A stretch of DNA of 64,000 bases from Setoptus koraiensis (taxonomy: Eukaryota; Arthropoda). Numbering within the stretch: the stretch's first letter is position 1; every line of letters starts with the position of its first letter. A program made the position numbers and the translations under genes. The stretch lies in assembly GCA_048013815.1 (NCBI GenBank), contig CM106585.1:12276001-12340000 (forward strand), given 5' to 3'. This document shows, piece by piece, positions 51,036 through 63,738 of the stretch. The notes below the pieces were generated by a model. The model had not been told where the DNA came from. It made no database searches and worked only from the letters and a program-made list of their open reading frames with translations.

Positions 51036-53657
51036 TTATTCTGCCGATGCGAATGCAGTGTAATCGCCAGAACGGAATCTTCCTTCCACATATTTGTAAG
51101 CATCTTGTCCGAACTTGCCAGCAACGAATCCCACAATCAACATAAATATCACCAATGTGAAGACTGTCATACCTCCAATGCCGACTTCTCTAGGTGGAGG
51201 CTCTGGATGAGGACTATTCCCTTTGCATAAACCTAGTTCATCGCTCATATCATCGCAGTCAGCCTTTCCATCGCATTGCAATTCTTTTGGAATGCATCTC
51301 GTGTTACTGTCGCAAATAAAGTCACCAACTTGGGCAGAATTGTCGCACTCTTTCCATTGATAGGATAGCTTCAGAGGGGGCAAGGTAGCATTGCCTTTGT
51401 AGCTATCCTTGAATTTATACAATATCATTAGTGTGTCCGAGGTGGTTATCCTCTTGCTTGGGTCAATTATCAAGTGCCTCCCAATTGAACGACTGTCGTA
51501 GTAAAAAATCTCCGTTTGCGCCGAAATGGCGTCATTATTTGTTACATTGAATACTATGCGTTTCGGTTTCTCCTTGAGAGCCCTGTTACTTATGATGGCT
51601 ACGGCACGCTTGGCAGTCACATTTAACGGCAGATCAGGTACAACGGCGGTGCTCCCATTACTCAATATAACGCCATAATCGATGGCTTGAACATTAACTG
51701 AGATGCCTTTATTCTGATTTAATACTCCAGTAACAGTTTTCTCATGTTGCGTTAGTGAGATGCTGGAGTGATTCTCGGTTAATAAATCGCCTATGATAGT
51801 ATAATTACCATTACCGATGTATTCAATATCGCCCCGACCATGGGCCACCCTCAATTGATCTGTTTGACGAATATCGACATTTTGGAATGTGGTGAGCAAA
51901 TAGCTCTCAGATGATTCCAAAATGTAAGTCTGTGTACCAAATCCAGCTGGATAAGATAGCGGATAGCTAGAGGTTGTTAGAGTTACATTAGATGATTCGA
52001 TGGGTACGATGATGGAATACTGATCACGATTCACATTATGGGAGTAGCTAGCATAAAATGATAGTGCCGATGTTTTAATATCCCTGGTCACCTTGACGTA
52101 ATGCTTGAAATACTTGTCCAACATAAGTTTAATCGGGAATTGGTACGCGCGTCTACCGCAAAAACTAGCTACCTTTTCTTCGGTGATTCCGAGCTTGTAG
52201 ACTTCGATACAGTCTTTTTCATTCTGAAGGTTAAAATCGTCAAAAGAGAGAATGATGAATTTATCTTGTTGCAGTTCTGTCCCTAAAACCCAAACGAATT
52301 GTGATTCCTTCATGTCTGGGATGGCTAGGTAGTCGGTATCTTCGTGTGATAATTTGTTGTACGAATTGTTTTGTATCTGAAATTCGTAGGCGGGCAGATT
52401 TTTCAAGGCACTACCGTCACTGGAGTCATTGAATTGGACGATCATTGTTTTTGCTTGCGCGAAGGATATGAGAGGTGGGAGAGCCTGATTCTCCATGAAA
52501 GTAACCAAAGGATTATAGGGATCGATTGAAGGGTCAAATACGAGCATTGACACCTTCGGTGGCAGAGGGCTCTTCAGTAGGATTGATGGGTATGGCTGAC
52601 CAGTGTAGATATATTTGACGAACTTTTCTTTTACCAAATCTTTCGGCCTTTCGATTGGTCCAGCCTTGTTCTGGTGCCCTCCAACCGTTCTAGCATTTAT
52701 TATGAGTCCGTTATTCATTGGTTGGGTCTCTGGATTTATGAAATTCCGAGATTCATAGATAATAACAAGCCCGTTACCAATAAAGCTTTCTATTGTGTTC
52801 TCGAAGAGAGAGCTCGATCGCCTGTTGACTATCAAGGTGTTGTTGTCGTTGGGTATAAAGGAGAGTATATCTTCTAGATCTGTGACATACTTGAATTGCT
52901 TGAAATCTACCTCAATGTAACCTCCTGGTTTTGAAGAGCTTAACAGCTGTGCACAAATGTAGGGACCTTTTATGGTCGTGGGTAAAATAAATTGAAGATT
53001 TTCTGGATCTTTTGTGTACGTAGAGCAGTCTGAGTGAACGCTCCACGCTTGGATTGAGAATGTTTCCAATTTCGAGTTAGCAGAAATATTGATCGGAGCA
53101 GAAGAATTCGACAATGTATATCTATTAACGGCAAGAGGCGGTTCAATTTTCACTTCATTTGAGCTAGTTCGTACCAATGTTTTTTCTCCATGTGCCAAGA
53201 TTTGAATGTCGAAGGTTACGCCGGCTAGACTGTTTACAGTTAAATTGCTTGCTTCAGCGACAGTTAAATTTATTTGCTTCGGATTTACGAAATAGGCAAC
53301 ATCGATGTAGCGGTCTAGCTGGCCTGAACCTGTCTCTACAAATATGGTCCAATTTCCTCCGGCTATGGCTATCAGTCCTGATATAGCTGTCAACGGATAT
53401 TTCCTATCATTGGCTGGGTTATCTGCTGATTGCAGGCCTAATTTGTCACCCTCGGCTAATCTAATATTTCTCACTTGAAGAACAAGGCTCTCATTGGAAA
53501 ACCACGACCAAGAACAGTCTGAGTTTGGTTTCAAATCCGGGTCTAGAGAAAGATTTCCTTGACTGCCAGTGAGAGGTGAAATTTGGTTGTTTCCACATGG
53601 GATAGCTGCGACAACAGCGGTCACAATGAAATAAAACAACACAATTTGTGAAATCAT
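51036..53657 (-). CDS. Single-pass membrane glycoprotein, CUB-like plus LDLa domains
   Basis: An 873-aa single-exon protein. It starts with a signal peptide (IVLFYFIVTAVVAAIPC). The long ectodomain has many N-glycosylation sequons and beta-rich segments with CUB-like phrases such as CSWSWFSNESLVLQV, ILSFDDFNLQNEKDCIEVY and VASFCGRR (near residues 480-510). An LDL-receptor class A module near residues 770-810 has all six cysteines and the Ca-binding CDGKADCDDMSDE. A transmembrane helix near 833-855 (FTLVIFMLIVGFVAG) and a short cytoplasmic tail follow. CUB-LDLa proteins are usually extracellular binding or co-receptor proteins; the ligand is unknown. A piece of the 3' coding region is copied in inverted orientation at 46165-46449. 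Confidence 0.8.
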   Translation of the reverse strand: MISQIVLFYFIVTAVVAAIPCGNNQISPLTGSQGNLSLDPDLKPNSDCSWSWFSNESLVLQVRNIRLAEGDKLGLQSADNPANDRKYPLTAISGLIAIAGGNWTIFVETGSGQLDRYIDVAYFVNPKQINLTVAEASNLTVNSLAGVTFDIQILAHGEKTLVRTSSNEVKIEPPLAVNRYTLSNSSAPINISANSKLETFSIQAWSVHSDCSTYTKDPENLQFILPTTIKGPYICAQLLSSSKPGGYIEVDFKQFKYVTDLEDILSFIPNDNNTLIVNRRSSSLFENTIESFIGNGLVIIYESRNFINPETQPMNNGLIINARTVGGHQNKAGPIERPKDLVKEKFVKYIYTGQPYPSILLKSPLPPKVSMLVFDPSIDPYNPLVTFMENQALPPLISFAQAKTMIVQFNDSSDGSALKNLPAYEFQIQNNSYNKLSHEDTDYLAIPDMKESQFVWVLGTELQQDKFIILSFDDFNLQNEKDCIEVYKLGITEEKVASFCGRRAYQFPIKLMLDKYFKHYVKVTRDIKTSALSFYASYSHNVNRDQYSIIVPIESSNVTLTTSSYPLSYPAGFGTQTYILESSESYLLTTFQNVDIRQTDQLRVAHGRGDIEYIGNGNYTIIGDLLTENHSSISLTQHEKTVTGVLNQNKGISVNVQAIDYGVILSNGSTAVVPDLPLNVTAKRAVAIISNRALKEKPKRIVFNVTNNDAISAQTEIFYYDSRSIGRHLIIDPSKRITTSDTLMILYKFKDSYKGNATLPPLKLSYQWKECDNSAQVGDFICDSNTRCIPKELQCDGKADCDDMSDELGLCKGNSPHPEPPPREVGIGGMTVFTLVIFMLIVGFVAGKFGQDAYKYVEGRFRSGDYTAFASAE

Positions 53658-54736
53658 TGTTGCAATGACTTAAAATTCACTAATATGTAGTATATAGAAA
53701 TAATAATTGGCAGATTTCAGTATGTCTCTAGGTTCATGGATGTATTGTATAGGATGTTATTGTTGCCAGAGAAGTGAGATAACACCCACAACACGCTCAA
53801 AATCACTTCTTCCATGTCTAGTTACCAGCGACAACTTGTAGGGGGCGCCGCGTGCGCCACTCGATTGGCTGTCGGATGTCTCTTGATGGGCTGCACTATG
53901 TGAAGTTCCAACTAGCGCCTCCTCGAGAAGGCACGTCGAACTGCGCACATTACATGAACACTTGTGTTTAAAGATAGAACATTATAAATGTTTAGGCGTC
54001 TCTCAATAATGACTGTTCTAATGAGCCCTACAATGAGTGCTCAATGTGCTGCAATTTTGTGAGCGATAATATCGTGTAATAGATGATCAAATGATTAAAT
54101 GATATAAATAATAAAAAAACAAATGGTAGGCTCCTAAGGCAAACCTAGATCAATCATATACAAAGTTAGCGCCGTCCACTTTAACTTTATAGCTAGAACT
54201 GGGCACTGTATGTTGCCTGTTATAACATGGAGAACTTTACAGGTGTACAAAAATATGTTTGATGATAAACCAATGTGAATTATTGTCATCCCATGTAGAA
54301 TATATAGGCGACATGTTCATCTGTGTATTGTGCTTTGCGTATATTAGTGCGTCCAAATGAAAATGATATTCAAGTTCACCACGGTCTTTCTCTTTTTCAA
54401 AATCGGCGCTCAGTTCTGCGCACAAAAATCACAATCCCTGGGTTGACGAACCAATGTGAAATAGTATACTATTAATTATCCACCAACAACAACCTCTAAC
54501 CTTTTATTAATATTAGCACTATTATTTCTTCTATACCACGAAAGATATGCGACAATTAAATTCTTACATATACATTGTTAATATAAATTCACTCTTGATG
54601 TACCAGAAAGAAATCGAGAGAGACTAAGAGAGGCCTGCCTCGCCTTACAAAAAAAAATATACAATTCAACCCCGACCCAGGATTGCTTCAAACAACCTAA
54701 ATGCTGCTTACCTGCTGAAATTAAACACACCTCAAT
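53658..54736. other. Divergent region upstream of the CUB/LDLa and CSRNP genes
   Basis: About 1.1 kb between two divergent start codons, AT-rich. It should hold both promoters. Nothing else was recognised. Confidence 0.5.
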
Positions 54737-56638
54737 ATGTGGAATAGCCCTACCATCAGAAATCGCAATTATAACGACAGAGGATGTGATGATGGTGGAT
54801 GGGACGATCCCGATATTTGGCCCATTGACGACGAACTCGAATCGCCTCCTATTGAACCATTAACACCACCGCCAACAATTGCTAACGCATTATCTCTTAG
54901 TCAAGCAACTCCTTTAACCGTAGCGCTATCACCAACGAAATATGATGCTGCGCATCGACGACATCAACAACATCAACAAATCGATTATGTCGAAGGCACT
55001 TTTCACTGTGATACAAACAAACAAAATTTCATTATCAATCATGATCTCCAAGGGAAACAATTAGTAAGCTCCTTGACGTCAACTGAACATGATAATTGGA
55101 ATAGTCCGTACCAAAAGAAAAACGTATCTTTCCGAAATGTCATTGTTTATTATTTTGCACGATCACAAGGATTTGTTAGTGTTCCTACCGAGGGAGGTTC
55201 AACTTTAGGTATGGGAACACACCATTTTATGTCACAGGAACTTAATATTGATGCTCACGAGCAGTTGCGCCAAAAAATGCACCGAGAAATTCTACTAAGA
55301 TTGCGACACGCCAAGGCAAGAAGGCGACAGTACGACTATAGTTCAGGATCCGAGGACGATTTCAACGAGAATGATTACTGTGATATATCTGACTCAGATT
55401 TGAACCTGGACAAATTTATATTCTTACGACCGCTAAGTATAAAGAATCGACGATCCCTATTGAGGGCTGCTGGTATTGGCAAAATTGATGCCTCAGAAAA
55501 ACGTGAATGCAAAAGAATCAGAGATTCGGTAAGTTCAGACTATCCCTGAGAGGACCACTCGCTCAATTTATGAATATCCAGTTAACCTGGTCTGACATTT
55601 TACATTTTCATTTTTTATTGATCCAATTTCTCACACCCGTTACAGAGGGAAAGCACAGGTTGTAGGTGCGATGGTATCTGTAATCCGGCTAGCTGTGAAT
55701 GTAGTAGGCTGGGCGTCAATTGCCACGTAGACCGGGAGTCATTTCCTTGTGGTTGCTCGTCAGCTGGTTGTCAAAACCCTTCAGGTAGATTGGAATTTGA
55801 TGGGAAGCGGGTGAGGACACACTTTATCGACACGCTTCTAAGATTGGGATTTGGTGCCAATCTAAAAACTAAAGATTTTAATCTTCTCAAAGAAAGACAA
55901 GTTTTACATTATGGAGATATACAATGTCTCAATGATAGAGGGCAATCCAATCTACTAGAATTCACTACCGGCCTTAAAGGTTTAGAACAACAACAAGGAA
56001 GTAATGTAGAAGTGGAATCCATAGAGGACATACCCGAGACCCCATACTCCTTTTTTGAATACGAGCTTAATCAACTACACCAAAACAACAACAACACCAA
56101 CAGCAATTTTATGCTCATTCCTCCAATTGAGTTGGAAAATCACAATTATGTCAAAAGGCACTTACCTGGCCTTACCACATGTAATTCTCAGTTAAATGGT
56201 CTGATCAGCCACACTTGTGCACCTCCGCAGGTCCCTCAATTTGCTGAGCATAGCACCAACTCGCAATCTAACATCAAAGTCCCTTCTATAATTCAAACAA
56301 CACACATGGATCATCCATATATCAGAGTCATGAATAATTTTGCCGATGCCAGAATGCATCACTTTCCTCTAGGGCAAACCTCTCTAGGGGGCGACTGCAA
56401 CACTTTTGATACTATTACAATGGCCCCATCGTCCTCAAATTATAACATCAACGAGGGTCAGCACCAGGTATCGAACTGCACTAACGATCAACGCTATTGT
56501 GCTGCCGTTCAATCATTATGTGATCATCGTTATTTTACCACTAACAGTAAGAAAGTGATGCTTGTAAACAATAATCACCTCAATTCACAAAATATTGATG
56601 AATACAGTAAACACATCGCAACGCGGGATGGAGATTAA
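54737..56638 (+). CDS. Axud1: Cysteine/serine-rich nuclear protein (CSRNP, Axud1)
   Basis: Two exons, 54737-55528 and 55646-56638, with a 117-bp GT/AG intron, give 594 aa. The conserved core matches the AXUD1/CSRNP family: KKNVSFRNVIVYYFARSQGF, then SVPTEGGSTLGMG, then RPLSIKNRRSLLRAAGIGKID, then the Cys-rich CRCDGICNPASCECS block across the splice junction, and FPCGCSSAGCQNPSGRLEF followed by THFIDTLLRL. CSRNPs are nuclear DNA-binding transcriptional activators; Drosophila Axud1 is linked to cell-cycle control and apoptosis downstream of JNK and Axin. The C-terminal 250 residues are Asn/His/Gln-rich and disordered. AATAAA near 56664 may end the transcript. Confidence 0.93.
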
Positions 56639-56982
56639 TCTTTGTTATAAGGTCAAATCAAAGAATAAAGCAAAATATTTTCAATTGATGTTTTAACAAA
56701 AAGCAAAAACAATTGTAAATTTTTTTTTTCATAATTACGCTTTGAACAGTTTATTGTTTCTTAATTTTATTCTGTTTTCATTCCGTATTTCCTCTATAAT
56801 AGTTAATTGCAATGTACTCGTTTGGTGATGTGTCACTGCATTCAAGTCCCATCGCTCCGTTGTCATGACTACCCAAGTGATGTCGTTAATTTTCCCTGCG
56901 AGATCGCAAATAGAATAGATTTTATTACATTTATTAGTATAAAAACAGTTGAAAAAGATAAGAAGTGGATTAATTTATTGTT
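56639..56982. other. Spacer between CSRNP and B9D2
   Basis: About 340 bp, AT-rich, with T-runs and the AATAAA of the upstream gene near 56664. It should also carry the B9D2 promoter. Confidence 0.5.
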
Positions 56983-57722
56983 ATGGCGGAGGTTTTCATA
57001 ATAGGTCAGGTTCTGGCCGCTTGCGATTTTGAAGAGCACTCCTTGTTTTGCAAATGGAGAATAAACACCGGTAAATAGCGCACTAATTCGAGACATCATT
57101 AAACGTTTTGATTGCGTGCTTTCATAATTATTGACTCACTGTTTGCACCAGGTCCAGCGTGGGAAATCTTGGAAGGATATCAAGAAGGCCAGTCGCACTT
57201 AAGCAGCCCCCTTGATGAAGGTGGTAGCAACAAATTTTATTGGAGCCATCCTATAGATGTGCATTTCACAACTAGAGGTCTTCAAGGTTTGTATCCAAGT
57301 CAAGTAGAAAAATACCATTCTCACTAGAGGGATTTAAAAGCTTTGTGTTTCATACAAACTATTTAAAACAACCAATAATAATAATATCAGGTTGGCCGAG
57401 ACTTGAGCTTCAGATTTGGGGAGTAGATTGGTTGGGCAAAGCGAATATTTCCGGATATGGAATCATGAATATCCCGGCACAACCGGGTCTACATAGACTT
57501 GATTGCTCCACATGGATGCCAGTAGGAAACTTTCGACAAAGATTCATGAATTATATCACCGGACAAAGAATGCATCTAGTTGACCAAACGGATATAGTAA
57601 GCAGAGGTCTTGGTCGCGAGAACATTCAGGCGCAATCAGTCGGAAACGTCCAAGCAGAGCTATGTATTATATTGAAAGATTTTGAGAAATACGGTATAGA
57701 GATAAAGGACGTTCAGCACTAG
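56983..57722 (+). CDS. B9D2: B9 domain-containing protein 2 (B9D2)
   Basis: Three exons, 56983-57070, 57152-57286 and 57391-57722, with 81- and 104-bp GT/AG introns, give 184 aa (human 175). The first exon alone is only 88 bp and encodes [18 protein letters not shown], matching human MAEVHVIGQIIGASGFSE. The B9 domain then spans nearly the whole protein: [30 protein letters not shown] across the second junction, SGYGIMNIP, and the C-terminal [11 protein letters not shown]9D2 is part of the MKS/B9 complex (with B9D1 and MKS1) at the ciliary transition zone. All phases agree at both junctions. Together with CFAP410 it shows that this animal keeps ciliary genes. Confidence 0.95.
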
Positions 57723-58305
57723 TTTATATGGCTGAGGTCTATACAGAAGGCTGACTTGCTAAAAATGATCTTTGAGCGCGACGATTGCGCCTTTGCATCT
57801 TCGGTGGTACACAAAATGCTGGCCGCATGCAATTTCGTGAACTATGTCCTTCTATATTATCTATTTTGCACAATTAGATTGAAGCGACAAAGCAGTCATA
57901 AGCTGATAGCAAGGTTGAGGTCATGCGTTTTTATTTTGTTTAGACTTGCCATCCGATTAATTCTTTCGAGATTTCGCTTGCTCTAATCGGTAATATCCCG
58001 TGTTGGCAACGAGCCAGCAACAGAGTATATGCGAGTATGGCTGATAGTACAGCGAAATCTCGAACTTCGGACCCTCATCGACTCATCGACTCATCGACTA
58101 TTGCTTGTGAAAACATAATGTCTATCGAAATAAATCTACGTACATAACTATTTTATCTACAGCTAGTAGGTGGTAGACGTATGATGAGAAAAAACTATCC
58201 AATTAACAATAAGCAAATCTCATGGTCGCATAACAAATTCTAGCGAGAGACAGAGCGAGAGACAAAGAGAGACAAAGAGAGACAGAGTGAGACAGAGAGG
58301 TTTCC
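57723..58305. other. Intergenic spacer
   Basis: About 580 bp. It contains three tandem CTCATCGA units near 58075-58098 and a GAGACA/AAGA-rich array near 58242-58298 just upstream of the protease gene. A short open frame at 57756-57986 is Leu/Arg-rich without homology. Confidence 0.5.
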
Positions 58306-60221
58306 ATGTTGATCAATATGAGGAAATATTGCCGCTTTATCTCCACCATTGTGTTGCTAACGCTATATCTGAAGCACTCATTGATTCATCATAATTATAA
58401 TTACTATTCTTCGTTCAGTATTTCAGGTGTCGATTGCCAGAGTGAGTACAACACAAATCAACAGCAACGTCTCTGTATACGCTGTTTAGCTAATCAATTT
58501 CATATTTGATTCTGATCTCCATTAGTCATATTCGATGACGACACCGACCAAAAGTTGCCTAGGCAAGACACCAAACAACTAAGCCCTGTTTCGTCGGCAT
58601 CAACAGAAGCGCCAACAACAGACGTGCCGACCTCGCCAGCAAATCATCATGCCTCGTCAAGCGGCAGAAACAAACCAAAACCTAGTACAGACACCGGTCT
58701 AAGGTGTACAACATACGATAACAAGCTGGGCGATTGCATCAGCATCGAAGTTTGTGATTCATTGAAGAATAAAGGCGCAGACATATTACGTAAATCAACA
58801 TGTGGCTTCCAAGACGATGGTTTGCCGCAAGTGTGTTGTGCCATCAGTATGGCCACCACAACTATTGAATCTGACACAACTACGACAGAAACAGTTACCA
58901 TTCCGCCTGTCGATGAGAGTCCCTCTTCATCAACGCCGGTCAGGCCAGCACCAGCCACTGTCGGTAGCCAATCAGCTGAAGTTTCGCTGGACGATAAGAT
59001 AACAACAAATAATAAGAATGTCACCATTGTAAGAGGAACTAGATTAAGAGCGCCAGCTAAAACGAAATCTGGCACCGAGAGAAAGTTTCTCAAAGAATGT
59101 GGAACGCCCTTCTCTACTACATTGCGTATTGTTGGTGGCCAAGCGGCGGCGGATAACGCCTGGCCCTGGTTTGCTTTGCTGATGATTGAACGAAGAGGCA
59201 CCAGAAATCCCGAATGCGGAGCGACATTAATTGATGACAGGCACATATTGACGGCGGCGCATTGTGTTGTGGAACAACCTGCAAACAGAGCGCTCAATAA
59301 ATCGAGAGTGATTGTGCGCCTAGGCGAAAATGATCTGAAAGTGGACAACGACCACTATGATGCTGAAGTTGATGAGATAATACCCCATCCGATGTATCAT
59401 TCGGCGACTTTCAAAAACGATATTGCGCTGATAAAATTGACAAAGAAGGTGACTATTCACTACCGATACAGTGCTCCTGATTCTTTATCATCAATATTAA
59501 CTCTTTTTCTCATCATTTCCTACATGTTCGTGCATGTGAACAGGTGAATTTTACGGAGGAAATATCGCCAGTCTGTTTGCCCTACGATCACGAGAAACTG
59601 AGGAGTGCCAGCATGGAAAATCAGACAGCCTGGGTAATTGGTTTTGGTCGCTTGAATTACAATGGCCGATCTAGCACGGTGTTGCGACAGGCAGATCTGA
59701 AGATTGTGTCGCAGAGTTCGTGTGCAACAGCTTTCAGCAATGTGATGAAATTGACCAAGGAATACGTTTGTGCCGGCGCCACCGGCGAGACACGCAAAGA
59801 CTCCTGTCAGGGCGACTCTGGTAAGATACTAGGTACTGACATGATTGCTGATTTATTTATACAATTAATTCAATTAAATTAATTGCAAACACTTCTCGAT
59901 TGTCGAACGAATGCGGTGTTGCGACGCCATGGAACGTGCATTGACCAGGGGGCCCACTTCTAATGCTGCACCCCGATGCGGAATGTTGTCGCTGGTACAT
60001 ATATGGAATCGTTTCATTTGGTTACCGATGTGCAACGCCTGGCTACCCAGGCATCTACACCAGGTGAGAGGGGCTCCAGGGTGAACAACTCACCTGCCAG
60101 ATTACACTGTATATGCCACTTTTCTATATGTCGAACATAATAATTGATTTTAAACAAAAAACTGTGCCCATTTGACACCAGGGTCAACAAGTATCTGGAC
60201 TGGATAGAATCAAAGTTGTGA
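58306..60221 (+). CDS. Clip-domain trypsin-like serine protease, five exons
   Basis: Exons 58306-58441, 58526-59448, 59544-59820, 59949-60063 and 60182-60221 join in phase at every junction to give 496 aa. A hydrophobic N-terminus ([12 protein letters not shown]) acts as signal. A clip domain near residues 110-156 has the six-Cys pattern ending VCC. A Thr/Ser/Pro linker follows, then the activation site LR|IVGGQ. The catalytic triad is complete: His in LTAAHC, Asp in NDIALI, and Ser in CQGDSGGP, split between exons 3 and 4. Asp six residues before the Ser predicts cleavage after Arg or Lys. Clip proteases run arthropod cascades such as prophenoloxidase activation and Toll signalling; which one cannot be told. 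AATAAA lies near 60433. Confidence 0.93.
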
Positions 60222-61199
60222 ATGGCAACAAGTATTGATCGTCGGCGTGTTGCGAAGCCTCAAAAGATGCTGCTTTCTCACAAGCATGCACGACATCGAC
60301 ATAGGTGCACAATTTTTATACGAAGAGCGCAAAGTTTTACTTTGATACAGTTTCGTCGAAAAATGGCGCTCATCAGCGCCACAGTTCCTCCAACACTGAC
60401 AATAATGACTGAACTTCCTGAACACAAAAATGAATAAAAGTGAATATCGAAGCTTAAATTAGGGGCGTTCTGGCCCCTTTTGAGAGTTTCCCTTTTTTGT
60501 TGCCTGTGCCATTCATGTTACATTTTGCAGACCAACGCTGCAATGTTTGGCTCACGGCTTACAATAATAAACGGTGAGATATTGGATGGCAACATCTAAA
60601 ATCAAAACGTACATAACCGTTAACCGCTGTCAGTCTAAAAATAAAGCGGCCCCATGTGAGTGCCAGCCAAACATTCTGTCTGACAGATCACATGGGCATC
60701 ATCTGTGTAACCTACATATTGGCAATGTATATTCAGCACACACATGGAGAGTTATTCTGAGAGTTAATTCCAGGGTGGCTTCGAACTCCGGAAGCACCGT
60801 GTCGTCAGCGACAGGCTGCGAATGTGTGTGTGTGTGTGTGCAATGGCGCGTCGTTCACTTCACTTCATTAATTGAGATGTAATCAACTTGTTGCACGGTT
60901 TGCGATCTTGACTGCTCATTGGAGGCACATGCTGGCTGAACGAATTTGTGATAACTCTTCTAATGACGATGGCACAGAAGAGAAAAAAAGAATCAGAAAA
61001 GTGTGCGATGGTTTTCGTAAACGGCAGACAATTTTGCGATAGACATTTGACGATAGCAATCGTCATTCTTAAATGATCATCATTTTAACGATTTTGCGTT
61101 TTAGAAACTCTTGCCTCTTCAGCGTGATAAACTCAAAAGGAAGATACTCTATTTTATGATGACAGTGTCCTTGAGAATATGTGCCTCGCTGGCACCGAC

Positions 61200-61250
61200 A
61201 GAGCCAGAGACAGACGGACGGACGGGCGGGCGGGCGGGCGGGCAGGCAGA
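61200..61250. repeat. GGAC/GGGC tetranucleotide repeat
   Basis: Tandem GACG units change into five GGGC units and then GGCA/GACA units, a simple repeat whose unit drifts along its length. Confidence 0.8.
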
Positions 61251-63326
61251 CAGAGAGCCAGACAGAGATAGAGAGATAAAGAGAGAGAATAAACAACATC
61301 GTGTAACCATTTAGATTATTTTGTCTGTGAGCACTCTCAATACTTGCAAATGGTGCGGCCTGTGATATTCGCTGAACAGGTGCCTGGATTTTGCCGTACA
61401 TCCAGCCGTACAGCAGGAGAGATGGAAAGCGGCCACTTCGGCGGCAAAAAAGTCAGCGCGCTCGCCATTGTGGGGCGACCAATACTTGCGAAGGCAATTG
61501 TGTGTTGGCGATATTTTGCTTATGGCTGAAACAATAAATTCTTGTATCATACAAGTTGTATGTGTGAGCAAGAGAGGACCGGATGCACACTGGCCGTCAA
61601 AGAGACGAGCGGAGCTGTAATCGCAAATGTCGTTTGTGTTTACATGGAAATGGCAGTGCACATTGTTCCTATTTACACTTACATTGCTGCAAACCTGTAT
61701 GGTAAGCAGAACACACACAGTAATTAGTGATTAGTGCACTTATTATTATGATCAATATCGCACTCAGGTGCGATACTAACACACTGCAAGGCCGGGCTCG
61801 TCATCAAACTGGCTCAGGCTGGACACGGCCAGATTCGAGAGACTGCGCTGGTCGCTCCGATGACGACGATGACGACGATGACGATGATGTGGTTGAACAG
61901 GTACAAACAAGCGGATAATTATAGCGAGTGAAAATAAGAAATGATGATAGATTGGCCGGATTAAACGTATCCAGCCAACGTAGAGCGCAGACAGGAATGT
62001 CCACGCGGACACTGGACTGTGTGTGTGTGTGTGTGTGTGACAGTGAGCTCAACAGTCGATGACTGGCCAGTTGTGCTTTCGACTATCCGTACAACTTGTA
62101 GCTTTTAAGTGACGTGGCCGCAAATAGAGAGACAATAATAAATCAAGTATTGTATTGCACGATGATGCAATTGCCGGTGACAAACAGCAGCAGCAGCGGC
62201 GTGCCGACGACGAGAATCTGTTTCCAATTTGTGCAAGGTTCGCTCTTGGGCATCGTCTTGGCGTTGGCTCGCAAAAGCAGTGGCGGCAGTTTGGGCAGCA
62301 GATGTACCTGTTGTTTTGTCCACGATGACGAACAAGTGCGAGGCATGTTGCATTGAAAGATTGCAGAGAAAATAAGATGAAATAAAGTTGTTGTGTGCAT
62401 GAGTCCCTCGATCGGCACTCACACACACATACACCGTGTATGATACCCGGCGTATGTATGGTACACCAAGTGGCGTCAAGTGGCAAGTCACAAGTGACAA
62501 GTCAGAGTCGGTTGCAGAGTTGATTGATTTTGCGTAGTGGCGTTTAATTTGAAATTGATAACTACCCATGCGAGCACGGTAAAGCACCTTGCGAGTCGCC
62601 AGGAGCCCCCGCTGATTGGTCAGCCGTGATTGTTGTTGTTAGCGGCAGAAGCAGCGTCGTTGCGTCATATACAAATGAAGCCACTTATAGGGAGCAGCAC
62701 TACCGTTAGTGTTGAATCAACAGTGTTGATGTGTTTCCATTGTGCTCACGGACAAATTGCGAGCCGCTGGTAGCTGGGGGGCGCAGCAGCAACAACGACA
62801 GCAGCGACGACAGCGACAACAACAACAACAACGACAGCGACAACAGCGACGACAACAGCAGCAGCCGCCCCACAACAATGGTTTACTGCTGCAAGTAGCG
62901 ATGCATTGTGTGTGCGTGTGTGTGTGTGTGTACATGTGTGTGAGAGAACGATCCGACATGCGAGCGAGAGAGAGAGCCAGAGAGAGAAATAAAAAGAGAT
63001 TCACTAGCGAATTATCCGCCGTTGTAGGCTAGCTTGCCAGCGATAGCGACAGAGTGTAGGCCAGAGCTGCGGCTAGGCGTGCTCAGCTGTGCATCATCTG
63101 TGTGTGTGTGTTGTATCATCGCCGTTTGGAATTCATGTGAGTGTGTGTGTGTGTGTGTGCGTTTGTGTGTAACTGAGCCGTAATAATTTGATTCAATTTA
63201 ATCTGGAACTCCTGTAAATAAACGCCCGCCGTCGTATAAATGTCGGTATCAATGTGAGTGTGTGTGTGTGTCGAGCTCTATTGGCCGACCTGATTGCGCA
63301 ACAGAGAAAGAGCCGCATTCTTGCAA

Positions 63327-63356
63327 GCCGACAGAGCACAAGCGTGCTCTGTCGGC
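63327..63356. repeat. Hairpin (13-bp perfect stem, 4-base loop)
   Basis: GCCGACAGAGCAC, loop AAGC, then the exact reverse complement. It lies about 12 bp before a CA microsatellite. Confidence 0.9.
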
Positions 63357-63368
63357 CTAGTGGCAACA

Positions 63369-63399
<31 letters not shown>

Positions 63400-63650
63400 C
63401 AACTCAATAGTCGTCAGCCGCTATTTAGCACCAGCGCTGGCTAGACGACGCTCGCAAGCGCATTGTCAGTCGACTATAGAGAGGTCTGTGGTGGTCGAGA
63501 CAGAGGGTGTAACAATCAAAATGCGAAACTTAGACTAAAATGTTCTAATTGACTTCTTGGATCGCACCATAGTGCGCTTGTACTCTATCGCTCGCTCTCG
63601 CCGTCTCAAAGCGCAATCTGTTACATAAGAGCCGATATTGTGTGCAGTGC

Positions 63651-63682
<32 letters not shown>

Positions 63683-63738
63683 TGTCGACGACGAGCGCTC
63701 TACTATGTCTGTCCGACAACTGGAGAAATGATCCCAAG

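Noticed and set aside
57756-57986. Plus-strand frame after B9D2, Leu/Arg-rich
   Set aside because: B9D2 ends normally upstream, and this frame has no signal or domain.
58647-59348. 233-codon minus-strand frame
   Set aside because: Antisense of the clip-protease exon 2, which has a complete catalytic layout on the plus strand.
59450-59543. Continuation of the protease frame beyond 59448
   Set aside because: It is the intron read through; splicing at 59448/59544 restores the conserved [12 protein letters not shown] segment.
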